Assembly (NCBI RefSeq): GCF_029784155.1
Contig: NC_073692.1
Span: forward strand, 16,659,752 to 16,723,751
Source: Uranotaenia lowii
Taxonomy: Eukaryota > Arthropoda > Insecta > Diptera > Culicidae
Length of the DNA: 64,000 nucleotides
Reading direction: 5' to 3'
Shown here: in pieces, positions 1-12,151 of the stretch
How positions within the stretch are numbered: the stretch's first letter is position 1
Layout: each line of letters begins with the position of its first letter
Made by a program: the position numbers and the translations under genes
Notes under the pieces: model-generated
The model's input: only the letters and a program-made list of their open reading frames with translations
Told to the model about the DNA's origin: nothing
The model's database searches: none

Positions 1-967
1 AAAAAGCACCCGTGAGGAGGGGTGAAGTGAGAGTGTCGGCCAGGAGAGGGGAGAACAAGAAATAGCGCACCGAGAAAAAAAATTCAACACCCTTTTTCTC
101 GAGAGGAATGTAAGGAAAAAAATAAGCCACGCCTTCATAAAACATTAAAAGTGCGGCACTAATATTTAATTTATTAACTCTCGAGTGTTGGAGGGAGGGA
201 GAAACGGGAGGGTAAAATAAGGATGAAGACGAAAGATTCGCGCTAGTGGTGAGTTGGTTTTTTTCAAATTTCCAAGCAGCTATTCGGTCCATATTTTTTT
301 TCTCTTTGGGCACACACAGATACCATTCCTTGGAAATTGTTGTGGCGGATGGCGATTGTGGGTGGAAAGTTGGGGTCGGTGCTGATTATGCGAGAAGACA
401 TTGCTGCTTTGGAATCGAGAAGGAAATTTTACTTCTACATAATGCCATGGATACCTTCGTGTTCATGTACACATAGCTGTTAGCTGAACGGATGCTGTGT
501 GGTTGTGTGGGGAAATCGATCTTGAGATCTCGAAACGGTGTTAGAGGACGGAGCAGAGAAAAAAATGCTCCTAAGGATGTTGGTGCCTTTCTTTTCGATC
601 GTTGTGGCGGAAAAAATCATTTACCGTCGAGTGGAGGGAATATGTCAATTTTTGGTGAAACATGAATTACATATACAAGAAAAATTAACCTACAATTTTA
701 AGCAAAGATATTCCAGATGATCAGCGGAAGTTGTGCCTCGGGTATCAGAAAAGGGGTAGGCTAAATAGCGGCACGTTACGCAAAAATACGGAAAAATACG
801 GAAAAATTGTACTGTACCTAGCCTTTTTTTCATCAAAGATTTCATCATTTACATGAGAAACCTGAAAAAGAAAATTTATTATCCCCTTAGGGAAAGCATT
901 GAAGCTCTTTTCCACATTTGGTAAGGATTGATAGTATGTCTTTTCAGTATAATTTCTTAAACTCAGT
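1..967. other. No recognisable gene
   Basis: The first ~550 bases are purine-rich and somewhat GC-richer than the following sequence and could be leader or promoter DNA of a gene outside the window, but no splice site or coding frame supports this. Two short open frames (76 and 60 codons) show no recognisable family. From ~840 on the sequence is AT-rich and leads into the 3' end of a retrotransposon relic. Confidence 0.4.
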
Positions 968-1699
968 CTAGCTTAAATCGTGATATCCCAGAGTACAAAA
1001 ACGTAGCCTGGCAAATGATAGACAGTTACACATAAGATGAAAGGGATCTTCCACATCTGATTCACAATAACCACATACTGGAGATTCAGTACGCTGATTG
1101 TTGTACATGTGATAGTTGAGAATACAATGACCGGGGAATGCTCTGATCCGGATGCTGCAATGAGATTTACTTAAAGATAACATATAGATATGATCAAAGA
1201 TGCTTTTTCTAAAAATAATTTAGTATCGTTCATGCTGGCTAGAGGACTAATTTCGAATTTGGTTTCTGAACCAACATGGCGATATTGGGAAAGCCGGTTC
1301 TAGCCCGCAAAATGTCTTTTACGATCCAGCTCTGGCAAGTTCGTCGGTGCACTCGTTTTGAAAAATTCCCTTATATCCGGGTACTCATAGAAGGTTTAAT
1401 CCGTTGCCTTCAGCAAATTCTTCGATTGCTTTCCGGCATGAGAACCAGTTTTGATCTAGAACTGGAAGCACTAAGTGATTTGATATCTGCTTGGCCATCT
1501 GCACAGAAATAAATTGTTTTAAATGTAAATTTCTTTTGGAGTGCAATGGAACGGGCTCACCAAAAATGTTTAAAAAAAGGCCAATTTTAGATCTTGGAGT
1601 CTGCCTGGAAAAATGTGGTCCTAGAATCCACGGGGAAGTCCACTTTCCGAAGGCTTTCAAGATGTTGGTGGTCGCTTAACTGTTTCCATCCGTCCAGAT
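968..1699 (-). pseudogene. Decayed non-LTR retrotransposon: RNase H and zinc-knuckle tail
   Basis: Read on the minus strand, 1699 to 968 resembles the 3' end of the pol gene of an I/Jockey-type non-LTR retrotransposon. A degraded RNase H start (WTDGN, compare YTDGS) lies at 1682-1699. About 190 bp on comes a CADGQADIKSL stretch (the usual C-D-S-Q-A-x-I block) and then the SKLV and AIEEFAEGNGLNLL region. The last segment, the open frame ending at 968, carries the C-terminal zinc-binding motif C-x2-C-x8-H-x4-C in CGYCESDVEDPFHLMCNC. The parts lie in different frames with at least one stop, so this is a dead copy. The reverse transcriptase that should precede it is not found; upstream sequence is interrupted by the MITE at 1854-2148. 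Clade assignment within the RNase H-bearing LINEs is uncertain. Confidence 0.72.
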
Positions 1700-1853
1700 T
1701 AACCTATCCCTTGACTAATTTCAATCTTTCGGATTTTGATAACTGTTAGCACTTTTACTGTCAGAAAAAACGCGTCGTGTTCCTTTAGCCGCAGCCTACC
1801 AAGTCCAATCTTTCGATTGCTTTGATTCAGTAGATTTATTCAACCAATTAGAG

Positions 1854-2148
1854 CAAGTTCACTGGTGTTGGGAAAAATTGGTAGAAATTTTGAGACTTAC
1901 GGCACAATTTGAAAATTTTGCCATACAAAAACATTTTCAAGATCTGTGGCCTTCTAGTTTTTTTACAACACGTGTTGTATTTTCGCATGCTGTGATGCAA
2001 AAATAGCAATATTTCTATCACATACGGCTGAAATAGAAACAGTGTTGTAAAAAATTACAACGCCCCAAGATCTTGAAAACATTTTGGTATGGTAAAATTT
2101 TCAAAATGTTAAAATTTCTACCACCTTTTCCCAACACCAGTGAACTTG
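1854..2148. mobile_element. 295-bp MITE with long TIRs
   Basis: The ends are inverted copies: CAAGTTCACTGGTGTTGGGA at the left pairs with its complement at the right, and the match continues through GGTAGAAATTTT with few mismatches, giving TIRs of ~37 bp. The interior also folds: a CATTTTCAAGATCT-like block near 1940 and AGATCTTGAAAACATTTTGG near 2072 are inverted partners, so nearly the whole element is a hairpin. It has no coding capacity. A clear target duplication is not seen, because the flanks are themselves partly palindromic. Confidence 0.85.
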
Positions 2149-3018
2149 ATCTTAGACGTATTAGAGCATCTGTATCCATGGTTAGAAATTAGATCCAGTC
2201 TAGTGAAAACTGGTAACCACACTCGTGTTCCATTAACTGTCAAACACGGCTTAGAACTGGGTCGACCAGATCAAACACCAGATCTCGACGGTTTGTGCAT
2301 TTTTAAGTCATTTGGCATAAAAATTAAAACTTCGATTTCTCCATTTCCTCAGGTCCCTCTTTTGGTAATTTTTGAGGATCAAAAACCAAGAACTTTGAGC
2401 TCTTTGAGACACCCCTAAATCAAGTCCGATTGAGCTAAAATTTGGCACAGGCGAGTTTATTGGGCCAATCTTCAAATGTATAATGTTTTAAATTCGATCA
2501 TTAAATTTTTCCATACCTATATCAATTGTCATCTTAATATACATGTTTTGTAAGTTTCAACTCTCTGCTTCATACGAAACCATTCAAATTTATCTTATTT
2601 TGGACACTTTTTGAACTATTAGAAGTATTGAAACAAAAAGTTTTTAATTTTTGGGTATAAATTTCTTAGTTAAAGGAATATGAAAATATTAAAATCGAAA
2701 AAATTATTCAATGAATGCTGTAGAAGGTAAAATATCGTTTTATCAGCCGAATGGATGATAAACAAGAACTAAAAAGAAATCTCTGTTATCTATCGTAAAA
2801 TCCAATGTTTCATATTTTCGTTGAAGAATATTTAGATTAACCATCTCCAGAATCAGTTCTTAAACTCTTGGCATCAAAAATGAGAGTTAGAGATTTGTAT
2901 TATCAGCAATCATTCTTTTCCTGATTCAAATATTTTAATGTCAATCAAACTGCAATAAAGTATTCTAGCTGTTATTCCAACTCATCAAACCAAAACAAAA
3001 ATTTAAAACTAATGCTTC
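2149..3018. other. Unassigned AT-rich DNA
   Basis: No domain or splice structure is seen. An open stretch of 92 codons on the plus strand (2140-2418) contains a region of coding-like composition but matches no family I recognise. The rest is low-complexity AT-rich DNA. Confidence 0.4.
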
Positions 3019-3020
3019 TA

Positions 3021-3235
3021 CAGTAGTTTTTCGATTTTATCACTGTTCGATTTTCCAATACTTGCTAAGCTCACGCTCTATTTTATCACGGTTATTGTTT
3101 CGATTTCATCACGTTGTTTTTGGAAATCATTCAGAAACCATTTGCCGTTTTTCTATTTTAGTTTCAAGTTTCGCCAAATTCACAGTTTTACCATCATCAC
3201 GGTGAAGTAAGCGTGATAAAATCGAAAAACTACTG
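3021..3235. mobile_element. pogo-like MITE, perfect 23-bp TIRs, TA target duplication
   Basis: Bases 3021-3043 begin CAGTAGTTTTTCGATTTTAT and are exactly repeated, inverted, at 3213-3235. TA lies immediately outside each end (3019-3020 and 3236-3237). A CAGT terminus with a TA duplication is the signature of the pogo branch of Tc1/mariner. The TIR core TTTCGATTT(C/T)ATCAC recurs inside at ~3100-3115. At 215 bp with no transposase it is non-autonomous. The perfect TIRs suggest a fairly recent insertion. Confidence 0.9.
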
Positions 3236-3649
3236 TATATAACTGCATAAACATCAATTAATTGAAATAGATTCCTCCAAGAACCATCTACAATGGAAAA
3301 AACTTTAATCAAACTTAATCTACACTAATCAGATGAAATAATTTCGACAGAACATCCGTAAGTTTGTATAAATGCAAATTTGTACTGCTGATTCCAAGCA
3401 TTTTAAGCATTAAGAGTTTGTTGATCGTTCTCAGTGGGATGAAATTTAGATCTTTTTAGAAGACTTCTGTACCGGTAATTAGTGCGCCACATTTTCTTTA
3501 ATCTAACTTCAAAACTGTGAAAACCGATTTTCAAAAAACGATTAGTTTTGTTTTGCACTCACAATGAACACTTTTGTGAATGTTTGAATACTGAACTTTT
3601 ATAAATAATGATTATGAATGTTAACGACGTTTTAGAAAACCCTGATTAA

Positions 3650-5300
3650 ATAAAAGTTCAAATATCAGTTACAACCTCACTACACTACACGGTTCAGCCG
3701 AGTCCCATTCGAAAGAAAAACTCCTTGTACATATTTTTTCTTCGCGCTGGTGAACAACCTAAGAAAAAGCTGCGCCTAACCAAACCGACCTTAGTTGCCA
3801 TGACAGGAACTAGAGAACTCGCCCGAGAGTGTGTCGTGTCCTCTTGGCTGTATACTTTAGTTACTAGTTTTTTTCTTTTTCGTTGATGCTACCGTCTCAG
3901 TCGAAGGAATTTTTCTCATTTTTGCGCGCGCTCGCTCTTCCACTAACATCGTCTTTGGTAAAATAAATATACTGCCAAACGCGAGGCCATCGAGGGTGGC
4001 ATCGAGGATGGTAGTTTCCTCCGACAAGCGAACGGCCAGTCGAATCGCGCACCGCAATAACTGAGAAAAATCCTCCAGGACGAATGAAGAACACGAATAG
4101 CAACAGCTAGATGAAAAAAAAATCACACACAAAGAGAACATCGCATCGTTTCACACCGTTTGGTTTCTCTATGTAGCGCCACGAACGACGAAATCGTTTC
4201 GAACGACGACAACGTGAGAAGCAACGGAATATCTTAAACGACCGAATGGCCGAAGAAAAAGAAGAACTATCCACACAATTCGTCCTCGGATACGTACACG
4301 CGAGAGCAAATTCTCCATTTCAATGTTGAATATCCTTCAACAACCCACCCTCCAACCAAACGCAGCATCTTCTGTAAGGACGTGAATGAGCGGCGCTGAA
4401 GTAGATAAGAAAATTCCCTCCTTCAAACGCCCACCCACCCCGAAATTGTCCGTGTCCCGTTCAGGGAGAGATTTTTATAAGAAAGCACCAACACACCAAA
4501 CACGGTTCGGAAAAGCGCGATAACACATACCACCACCACTATTTTTATCACCATCGTCTTCTTCAGGGGAAAAAAATGGTCACACAGCGCCTTCCTTCAC
4601 ACAATGAACTTTTTTTTCTCCTCCCTAAAAATCCGCCCACCCCAAACGGAAGCTGAGAGTAATCTTTGTAACGCTCCCCCGTTGAAAACCGAGGAAAGCA
4701 GGAGGTCGATGAGCGCTTCAAAGTTTATTCAGCCGGACGTCCGTCGGATTAACAACAACTTCTACCAACTGTATGTTTCTATAGTTTCTTCGAGCAAGGA
4801 AACGATCGATTACGGCCAGCCAGAAGCGTCCGCAGCAGCAGCAATGACCAGAAGACGTTCGTCCTCCGGTGATGAGATACAAGCTAATGTTTTGATGGTC
4901 AGCTTGTCTTTCCTAAGTCTCAAAGGATTCGAAACATCCTTCTCCGGTAGGCAAACAACAACATCGTTTCCGAGCAAGACGTGAGACTGGTCAAGCAAGG
5001 GGGACTCACTTGAAAAGGAACGACTGGAAATGTGGAACGCTTCATGCTCTCGATTGGAACGGTGAGTTACTGAGTGAGAGCATTATAATTTTCCCTCTAT
5101 CGACGAGGGGTGATTGCGATAGTATGGGTGGAAATGGAAAAGAAGTGGAAGCGATGAGAGTGAGCGCCTACTTTTGACGTGTAGGTAATGAGGAAATATA
5201 ATTTGTCTTTCCCGTGTTACAGGACTTCTGTATGGTTTTTTCAGCACTTGAAGTGATGAAGATATGTCTGAAGAAGAAAAAAGTTCGAAGTGTTCCAAAT
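3650..5300. other. GC-richer unique block, possible regulatory or leader DNA
   Basis: The stretch 3650-5300 stands out from its AT-rich surroundings, with many CG dinucleotides, few homopolymers and no repeat family. Open frames of up to 126 codons occur on both strands, but none has a recognisable domain or convincing splice sites. It resembles the promoter and leader blocks at 16.7-18.4 kb and 29.7-31.9 kb. It may be an enhancer, a promoter or an untranslated exon; strand is not determined. Confidence 0.35.
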
Positions 5301-6297
5301 ACCTTCACACGAAATGCTGCTGTTTTTATCTTGGGTTTTTTTTTAAATTTAGACAAACAGAAACTTTGAATATATCATCACTTTGACAACTATTCAATAT
5401 ACATAGACTTAAATTGATGATCAATTTAATGATAAATTCGAACCATTTTCCAGATTTTGGCTTTCCCCTCTGTATGGTGTGTCTAAATTTTCAAATTCAT
5501 CTATTAAGATTAAAATCGAGCTTTGATGACTAAAAACTAATGAACATCAGATTTTGATTTTATTTATCATCCTTCATTCAATCAAGCATTTAGATGTTGC
5601 CTAGATATTTTAGTTCAGCTTTAAGGAAAGTAAATTCTGCAATTTCCAAGAGATTTGAATTTGATTACAACTATTTCTGACATTATTAAAGAACGTCTTT
5701 GAGTATTTGATATTAAAGATTTAAACTGATTTAACTACTTTTTTTTCTTTATTATAGAGACTTTCAGCTGGTTCGTCTCTTATTTAACGACTTTGCTCGA
5801 GACTGCAAAATAAATTTTGAAGGATTAAAAAATTAATTAAAAAGAAAACTTTTATAACCGTTTTCTCAGAAGTCATCCTATCTTGTGGTCTTCAGGAAAA
5901 TGGATCATTGAATTAAAACCATTATTTTGAAAATCTTTTCTATGTCCTATGTCCTATATTAAAAAAAAAACTACACCTGATATAGGAAAGCTTATTGTAT
6001 ATTTGGAAGCAGCTCCCCCAAATCAGTCGAAAATAGCTTTCCAATTTCTTGCTTCCTGAAAAATGTGAATCATGTTGTCTATTTCATCGATTTCCATCCA
6101 TACATTCGAAAGAGGTTCACAAATGAAAGCATTGCATTTTTTTCGAATACAGTTAGAAAAAAAAACTTTAAAACTTAATTTGACTGTTTAAATAAAACAA
6201 TGCACACATGCAATTTCAAGTTACAATTTAAAAACAAAAGACTTTTTGAATGCTTTTAATTGTTTAAAACATTGGATAGATTTTGTATCTAGCTGTT
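5301..6297. other. AT-rich DNA, nothing recognised
   Basis: AT-rich sequence with homopolymer runs and frequent stops in all frames. I find no gene, TIR pair or tandem repeat in it. Confidence 0.5.
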
Positions 6298-6547
6298 GCA
6301 AAGGAGCTGATTGGGTTGAAGTAATCGCACTCTGCCCAGAATTGAAGGTGAAGTTATGGCTCTGTTGGTCGTCGTTATGACTTTTCCGAAATCAACGAAC
6401 ATCAGTAGAAGAGAGTCCTGAAGCTCGTTGATATGTTCCAGTATTATTCGTAGCGTTGTGATGTGGTCGAAACATGATCGTCCAACTTATTGCCGTCGGA
6501 GTGTAGCGTCAATCTTCTCCTGAATCCTGGTTAAGATCACTTTGCAG
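6298..6547 (-). pseudogene. RTE-type reverse transcriptase fragment
   Basis: Minus-strand translation from ~6547 gives KVILTRIQEKIDATLRRQ, a stop and a frame change, then VGRSCFDHITTLRIILEHI, followed by NELQDSLLLMFVDFGKV. This is the start of the reverse transcriptase domain of RTE/JAM-type LINEs: the G-x-S-C-x-D-H-I block followed by the F-V-D-F-x-K-A-F-D block that carries the first catalytic aspartate. The aspartate of FVDF is present, but the downstream F-D is lost and the frame then breaks. Only ~80 codons of a protein of roughly 1000 remain. It belongs to the same broad clade as 47215-48140 but covers an earlier part of the domain. Confidence 0.72.
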
Positions 6548-6826
6548 ACTATATCTGGATATAGTGTAGAAGAAAGTTCGCTTTTCAGGTCAGTAATAAG
6601 TCTGGAACAAATATCAATTTCTTCTTTTGTCACCCCCTCCCCCTCCCTCCGTGGAAATTTCCAAAAACTCCGAAGGGGTGAAATATTGTTTGAAGTATCG
6701 AAATTTGTTAACTTAAAAAAAAAATTAGATATCCAAAATATTACAAGACCAAAAAAACTAAATTTTAAGATGGGAGTTATTTCACTCTTTGGATTCTTGA
6801 TTTTATTGAATTTTTAGATAAATAAT

Positions 6827-7784
6827 TACCGTCAACTGGGGAAACATGCAACAATTTTCAACTTCAATAGCTTCTAAAAAACTTATGTTCACAGTTAATC
6901 GTATCCTTTATGCATCAAAAGTTTTAAGGATGCTGGGCCATCAAATTGGCGTAGATAAAAAAATTATTGGTTTCCTCAGTTATTTTTAATTTTCTAAAAA
7001 CATGCGATTTTCACACTCCTTAGAAAATGGGGTAACTTGCAACAAACTTTGTTTTTAATGAAAAATCTTATGAACACGTACGAAAATTCATAGTTTTTAA
7101 TATATTTGCGATGCCTTAAAAACCATTACGCATGACAACACCAATTGCAGTAGAATTTGGGTCTGTAAAAACGAATTTTCACATTTTTTTCTGAAAATAA
7201 GGATGCTGCATACATTTAGGGGTTAAATAATACTACGAAAAATTCTACAAGCTGAAATCATGAAAATAAATGTTTGGATGAATGAAATTTAAATGTTTAC
7301 AAACGCGTGATGCAAATTATTCATATTCCAGCACATGGAAACGAGATTTACAAGGTATTTCTTTGATTTGCATTTTGTTGCATTTAACCCCAGACACCTA
7401 ACTGAATTTTAAAAATATTCATTTAAAAAAATTGGGTGATTGTTCGAAAAATATTTTTACACCAACAATGTTGGTATAACATGAGGAAACCTGTAAAAAG
7501 TTTGTAGGTAATTTTATCAAGCCGATCCGTCATACTGGGTAAAGTTTTTTTCGGCATCAAAAAATATTAAAATTTGTACATTTATTGCTCGATTTTTCAA
7601 ATTTTACATAAAAATGAAAAACTTAAGACAACTAGCTAAAGATGCGAGAAATTATGTCATCATCATTTTGTTATCATTAAAAGATAACTTTATTACAATA
7701 CATTAAATAAAAAATTGATTCAATGTAGTGTTATATAAATGTTGCATCGAACCCCGCTGTTGCATGATGCCCCGTTTGACGGTA
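6827..7784. mobile_element. Non-coding TIR element, CCGTCAA ends, word-repeating type
   Basis: The left end TACCGTCAACTGGGGAAACA and the right end, read inverted (TACCGTCAAACGGGGCATCA), match over ~25 bp and continue with GCAACA. If TA is the target duplication, the element is CCGTCAA...TTGACGG. Inside, versions of GGGGnAACnTGCAACA recur at ~6836 and ~7029 and, inverted, at ~7375, ~7741 and ~7758. There is no transposase; frames are short. A truncated relative lies at 9022-9597. Family assignment within the TA-duplicating elements is unknown. Confidence 0.82.
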
Positions 7785-8252
7785 CTTAATTTTTAGGTTT
7801 TGTGTAGTTATATAGTCTGCCATTTTGTTGCAAACAAGGTTTCGGGCAATTTATTAAATAAAAAAAACGAAATTATTTGTTTTCCACATTATTTTTATAT
7901 CCCCTTCCCCGATGTTCCAACTCCGAGTGGAAATTTGTTCCGTCTTTATTCTACTTGGTTAAAAATAACCAATTTTATGGATCGCTGAAAATACTACAGA
8001 CAGCTATTGAAAAAATGCCAAAAATTTGTCTAGTTTACTTTTCCCAATTCTCCCCAAATAACAGTCAAATTTACAAGAATGTAAATCACGTAGCTCCAAA
8101 CATTGTTGTAAAATTTGGTTATTGCTTATTTCTGGTAAACAACTTTTAGTTGTGATTGTTAAGCTTTGTTTCCCTAATTATTTAACCAGCTAGCAGTCCA
8201 CTGATTCAGTAGGTTTGTCATTTTTTGGTTTTGTGATTGTTTGTATTGGTTT
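7785..8252. other. Unassigned spacer
   Basis: AT-rich spacer between two TIR elements. Overlapping open frames of 62 and 90 codons show no recognisable family. Nothing else is seen. Confidence 0.4.
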
Positions 8253-8598
8253 CAACGTAAAGCGGGCCATAGACTACACAAATGGCCTGTACAAATTCGA
8301 TGATTTCACGACGATTGTTTGATATATGCTCGCCCACACACTATACAAACATTTTTCACGCAAACACAAACGATTGCTGGCGAAAACAGCAACAGCAACA
8401 AAAAAAAACCATCTCCACCCCGGCTGGGAGGATGGTTTGTACAAAATACTTCGATCCCGACCGATTTTACTCCAACCGTTTGGGCGCTCATTCAAGCAGT
8501 GCCATACACTATGCAAATCGTGTTTACAGCAACAAAATTTCATCGAATTTCATCGCATTTGTACAAATGTTGTGTAGTCTGTGGCCCGCTTAACGTTG
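8253..8598. mobile_element. ~346-bp MITE with AAGCGGGCCA ends
   Basis: CAACGTAAAGCGGGCCATAG at the left is matched inverted at the right (CAACGTTAAGCGGGCCACAG), and both continue with ACTACACAAA, giving ~33-bp TIRs. The interior is partly palindromic (TACAAATTCGATGA near 8291 against TTCATCGCATTTGTAC near 8547). Open frames on both strands across it are by-products of this symmetry. The CAACGTT flanks may be part of the TIR or a target duplication. Confidence 0.85.
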
Positions 8599-9021
8599 TT
8601 ATATAATAATATAGGCATATATATCCAATCGGATATTTGGTTTAACGTCCACTCGGTCAAGAGCCTTTCAGCTGGATTCAGCCTTACAAATGTTCATCGA
8701 ATGGGCCTCCATATGAGAGTAATTCTTATCAACATGAATTAATGTTAACTGACCGTAGATTTAAATTACTTTTCTCGAAAAGCTTCTCTTGTCATTTCTG
8801 GTATCAATTTCTTTACCAATAAAGCTATATTTCCTGATCAGACAACTACCAGCAAGGAACATTCGAAAAAAAAAATTAATTCATATTTTGCTATTCCTTT
8901 TATGATAAGTTAGTAAATTTTGCGCTTTGAAATATCATTTTGATTTACCGTTTCTATGAAAATCCAATTGAAAAAATACGTGGACATCCATAAAACCAAA
9001 AGTGTAAAATAAAATTAAAGA
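8599..9021. other. Unassigned spacer
   Basis: AT-rich, no open frame of note, no TIR found. Confidence 0.4.
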
Positions 9022-9597
9022 TACCATCAACTGGGGTATCAAACAACACTTTTCAACTTAAATGACTTCTAAAAACTTAATGTCCATACTGCTTGTACAT
9101 CAAAAGTTTCATGGTTGAAGTAGTCAGAAATATTATTGATTTCACCAGTTATTTTTGATTTTACAAAAACATGCTATTTTCACCCTACTACGAAAAAGGG
9201 GTAAGCTGCAACTAAATTTTTGAAATGAAAAATAAAAAGAAAACGTTTAAAAATTCATAGTTTTTGATATATTTGTGCACCAACTGCAGTAATTTTTGGT
9301 TTTGTTCGAATTAAAATTTACATTTTTTATGTCAAAAATGTGTTTAAATAAAAGGCATAAACCAGCCAAAGGTTGAAAGTCTCTTAAAATAAAGAAAAAA
9401 GAGCATAAGTGGTAAAAATTACTACAAAAAATTCTAATAGCTGAAATCATAAAAAATAATATTGGGATGGATGAAATTTTAATGTTAACAAACGCGTGTT
9501 GCAAAACAATCATATTTCAGCATATGGAAACGAAATTTAAAAGGAAAATCTTAGATTTGCATGTTGATGGATTTTAACACCAACAATGGTAACTGAT
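9022..9597. mobile_element. Truncated second copy of the CCGTCAA element
   Basis: From TACCATCAACTGGGGTATCA this runs in parallel with the element starting at 6827: CTTTTCAACTT, GACTTCTAAAAACTTAATGT, an ACATGCnATTTTCAC segment, GGGGTAAGCTGCAAC, a block around AATTTTAATGTTAACAAACG, and GATTTGCATnTTG. It stops near 9597, within a few bases of the next element's TAGGGG head (9611), so its right end was probably lost or displaced by that insertion. Divergence from the first copy, including indels, is substantial by eye. Confidence 0.75.
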
Positions 9598-9610
9598 TTA
9601 AAAAAATATT

Positions 9611-10128
9611 TAGGGGAGAGTGGGGTACTGTGGGCACCTTTTTTTCTTTGCTTCATAACTTCTTTATTATATCAGATAAAATGACAAAAAAATGCTTTCT
9701 TACGTATCATTAGGTAATAAAATTTAATTTTTCATAAATTAATTTAAATTAATTAATTAAAAAGTAGTTTTTTTTGGATGTCGAAAAATTGTTGGGAATT
9801 GTGGGCCGCCAAATCCAAAATGACCAAAGAACATGCAGAGTTTATAAGTTCGCCCAAAACTCTTATTTCATAATTCATTTAGTTATACTTAAGCAATTTC
9901 ATGTGAGGAAACAAAAAAAAGAGTTGTGTATAATCGAATTGATTCAAATACCTGGTTCGTCCCTTCCGCGTTCACTAAAATTTAAAGAATATTTTTCATC
10001 ACTCTTCGTTTGACATAAGAAAACTTCATAAATAATAAAAATATATTTAAAGTTATGAATGTGTATAAAAACCCCAAAATATAGGTGGCCCTCGATACCC
10101 CACATTATGGGGCCCATGATTCCCCACA
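9611..10128. mobile_element. Word-repeating element with TAGGGGAGAGTGGGG head
   Basis: The left end TAGGGGAGAGTGGGGTACTG is followed by TGGGCACC. The word TGTGGGCC recurs at ~9799. Near the right side, read inverted, GTGGGGAATCATGGGCC and then GTGGGGTATCGAGGGCCACC give an imperfect counterpart of the head. The expected right-terminal CCCCTA is not found before the next element at 10342, so the right limit is uncertain. No transposase is encoded. Confidence 0.6.
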
Positions 10129-10341
10129 AGCTATGATTGGCAAATTGTTTGCGTTTAAGTGACTTATTGACATTTCATGAAAAATTCCTTTTACATGAGA
10201 AAGAGCAAGACAACAAAAAAATCAAAGTTTTTCTCGGATTTCTTACAAAGGGTGTTCGGATGAAAAAGTGCTCAACTTCAATTCGACGTATTTTTTTTAT
10301 CATTCATATAAAAAACTTAAACACCCCTCATTTTGTAGGTG

Positions 10342-11193
10342 TAGGGGAAAAGTTAATATAACGCCCCATGTGGCTAATACGCGCCACCCTTGTTTTGAAG
10401 AATCTGTAACATTTTAAACCTGCAAAATATTACCAATTTGTTTCAAATGTTGTGATTGGTCATGGCAAGTATGAATTTTTCCTTAAAATGCCTCTGTGAC
10501 GTGATAATTTCGCAATTTAGGTTTTTCTTCATTTCGATCTAAATTTTCAAACACCTTTAATAAGGTGTCACCAAGTAGAGAAAAACGAATAAGACAATAT
10601 TTTCTGACACATCGATAGAGGAGAATCTAAACTATGATTTTATGCTAAAAAATCATAATGAACTCGCTAAGGTATGCTTTTTATGGGTATGTTCTATCAA
10701 CGGCCCATGCGCTCGTTATAACGCGCCAATCGTAGTAGGCTGAAAATAGAATTAATTTTTCAAAAAGGTCAATTTTCAATGAAAATGAACAAAAAGTCTT
10801 AAACCATATTTTGAGCGTTAATTCAGCTTAAAAATCTGCAGTTCATTTTTTTTTTAAATTTTGATTAGTCCATTTTGATTTTCTTTTCAGTTAAAGGGTC
10901 TGTAAGTATTGGTGTGTTTTCGGTCTTCGGCTGCTTTCGGGTGTCTGCTAGGCGCGTATTGAATACACAGCGGCGCGTATTTGCAACACAGTTTTGTTCT
11001 GTGGCTTTGAATATGGTTTATAAAAATCAAGTGTTTGAAGCAACTAAAGCAATTTGAGTAATAAAAAATCATAGGCATTTGTAGAAAATACTTTTCTTCA
11101 ACGATTACACCCATTTTTAACACAATTTGTACGTGGAATACATAGAAAATCGGCGATTTGCTTAGATGGCGCATAATAGGGCATGTTCCCCTA
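10342..11193. mobile_element. Word-repeating TIR element, AATACGCGCC family
   Basis: Begins TAGGGGAAAAG and ends CTTTTCC-type (GTTCCCCTA), with TA outside GGGGAA at both ends (10342-10343 and 11192-11193). Beyond the head, AATACGCGCCACC on the left corresponds to ATTATGCGCCATC on the inverted right side. The word A(A/T)ACGCGCC recurs at ~10377 and ~10719 and inverted at ~10951, ~10971 and ~11166. It is 852 bp, non-coding. The coding fragment of the transposase relic starts 56 bp beyond its right end and is probably unrelated. Confidence 0.78.
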
Positions 11194-11248
11194 TGTGTGT
11201 GTAGAATGATGCTTCTATTTGGCCTTCGACATTAGGTTAGTTTTCAAA

Positions 11249-11703
11249 ATGGCGTCCAAGCAAGAGGAACTACGAATCAGAATTTTGTACATGCGTCGGG
11301 AAAATCCTAGCTACACGCACGCCGAAATAGCAAAATCGTTGAATGTTGCGAAATTTACCGGCACCAAAGTAGTAAAAATGTTCGGGGAACTTTTTTCAAC
11401 AACTAGAAAGTCGTTATCTGGGGGAAATCGAAACCGGGAGCCGCATTGACGAACAGAAGGGTGGCTAACACATTCAAGCGAAACTCCAATCTCTCCGTTC
11501 AAGATGTCGCCAATAAGTTAGGAATATCATCTGCAACTGTGCATGAAGCTTAAAAACGAGCAGAACTATCGACTTGTAAGATGGTAGTGACAGCTAATTG
11601 CAATGAAAAGCAAAACCTAACGGCAAAAACAAGATCTCGGAAGCTGTATACGAAAATGTTGACAAAGTTTGATAACGTGATAATGGACGACAAAACCCAA
11701 GAT
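11249..11703 (+). pseudogene. ITmD37E-type mariner transposase, N-terminal half, disrupted
   Basis: From the ATG at 11249 the translation opens MASKQEELRIRILYMRRENP and continues as a helix-turn-helix with HAEIAKSLNVA and TKVVKMF, the paired DNA-binding start of IS630/Tc1/mariner transposases, closest in my recollection to the ITmD37E group from mosquitoes. The frame breaks near 11440 after ~67 codons. A second frame continues with RRVANTFKRNSNLSVQDVA and LGISSATVHEA, then a stop. The third segment reaches FDNVIMDDKT, which carries the first catalytic Asp. The rest of the catalytic domain is missing. No TIRs of an intact element were found around it, so it is a dead fragment. Confidence 0.82.
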
Positions 11704-12151
11704 AGGTAGAGACAATTGACAGAGCCATGTTAAATCAGGGTCAAAAATAGTTATGGAATTTCGAACGATTTGTATGGGATTTGAAAAAAAAAGTATTACA
11801 ATTTATGGGAAATTGAGCGATCTTATTGTTCAAGTAAGTATACAGTCGCTTTCTTTGAAATAACATGTGTGGCAATTAGAAAAAAATATGTTCAAATGCT
11901 TCAAATATTCTGACTACGAGCCAGTTTTTCTTTGGAAACTTAGCAGTATTTCTGCAAAATATTCCAATTTCAAAAAGCATTTTTTCAAATGTAGTTGTAA
12001 AAATATGCTAAAAAATGACTTGTTGCAACTTCTAATGAGTGCTACTTTATTTTAGATCCTACAAAATAAAAAAAAACAGTCATAAGGAATTTAGCAAAAA
12101 GCTTTTTTTTTAACTCAAAAAAAAATCCACGTTTAAAATTATGTTTTTCAA
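11704..12151. other. Unassigned spacer
   Basis: AT-rich sequence between the transposase relic and the next element; one 62-codon open frame without recognisable features. Confidence 0.4.
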
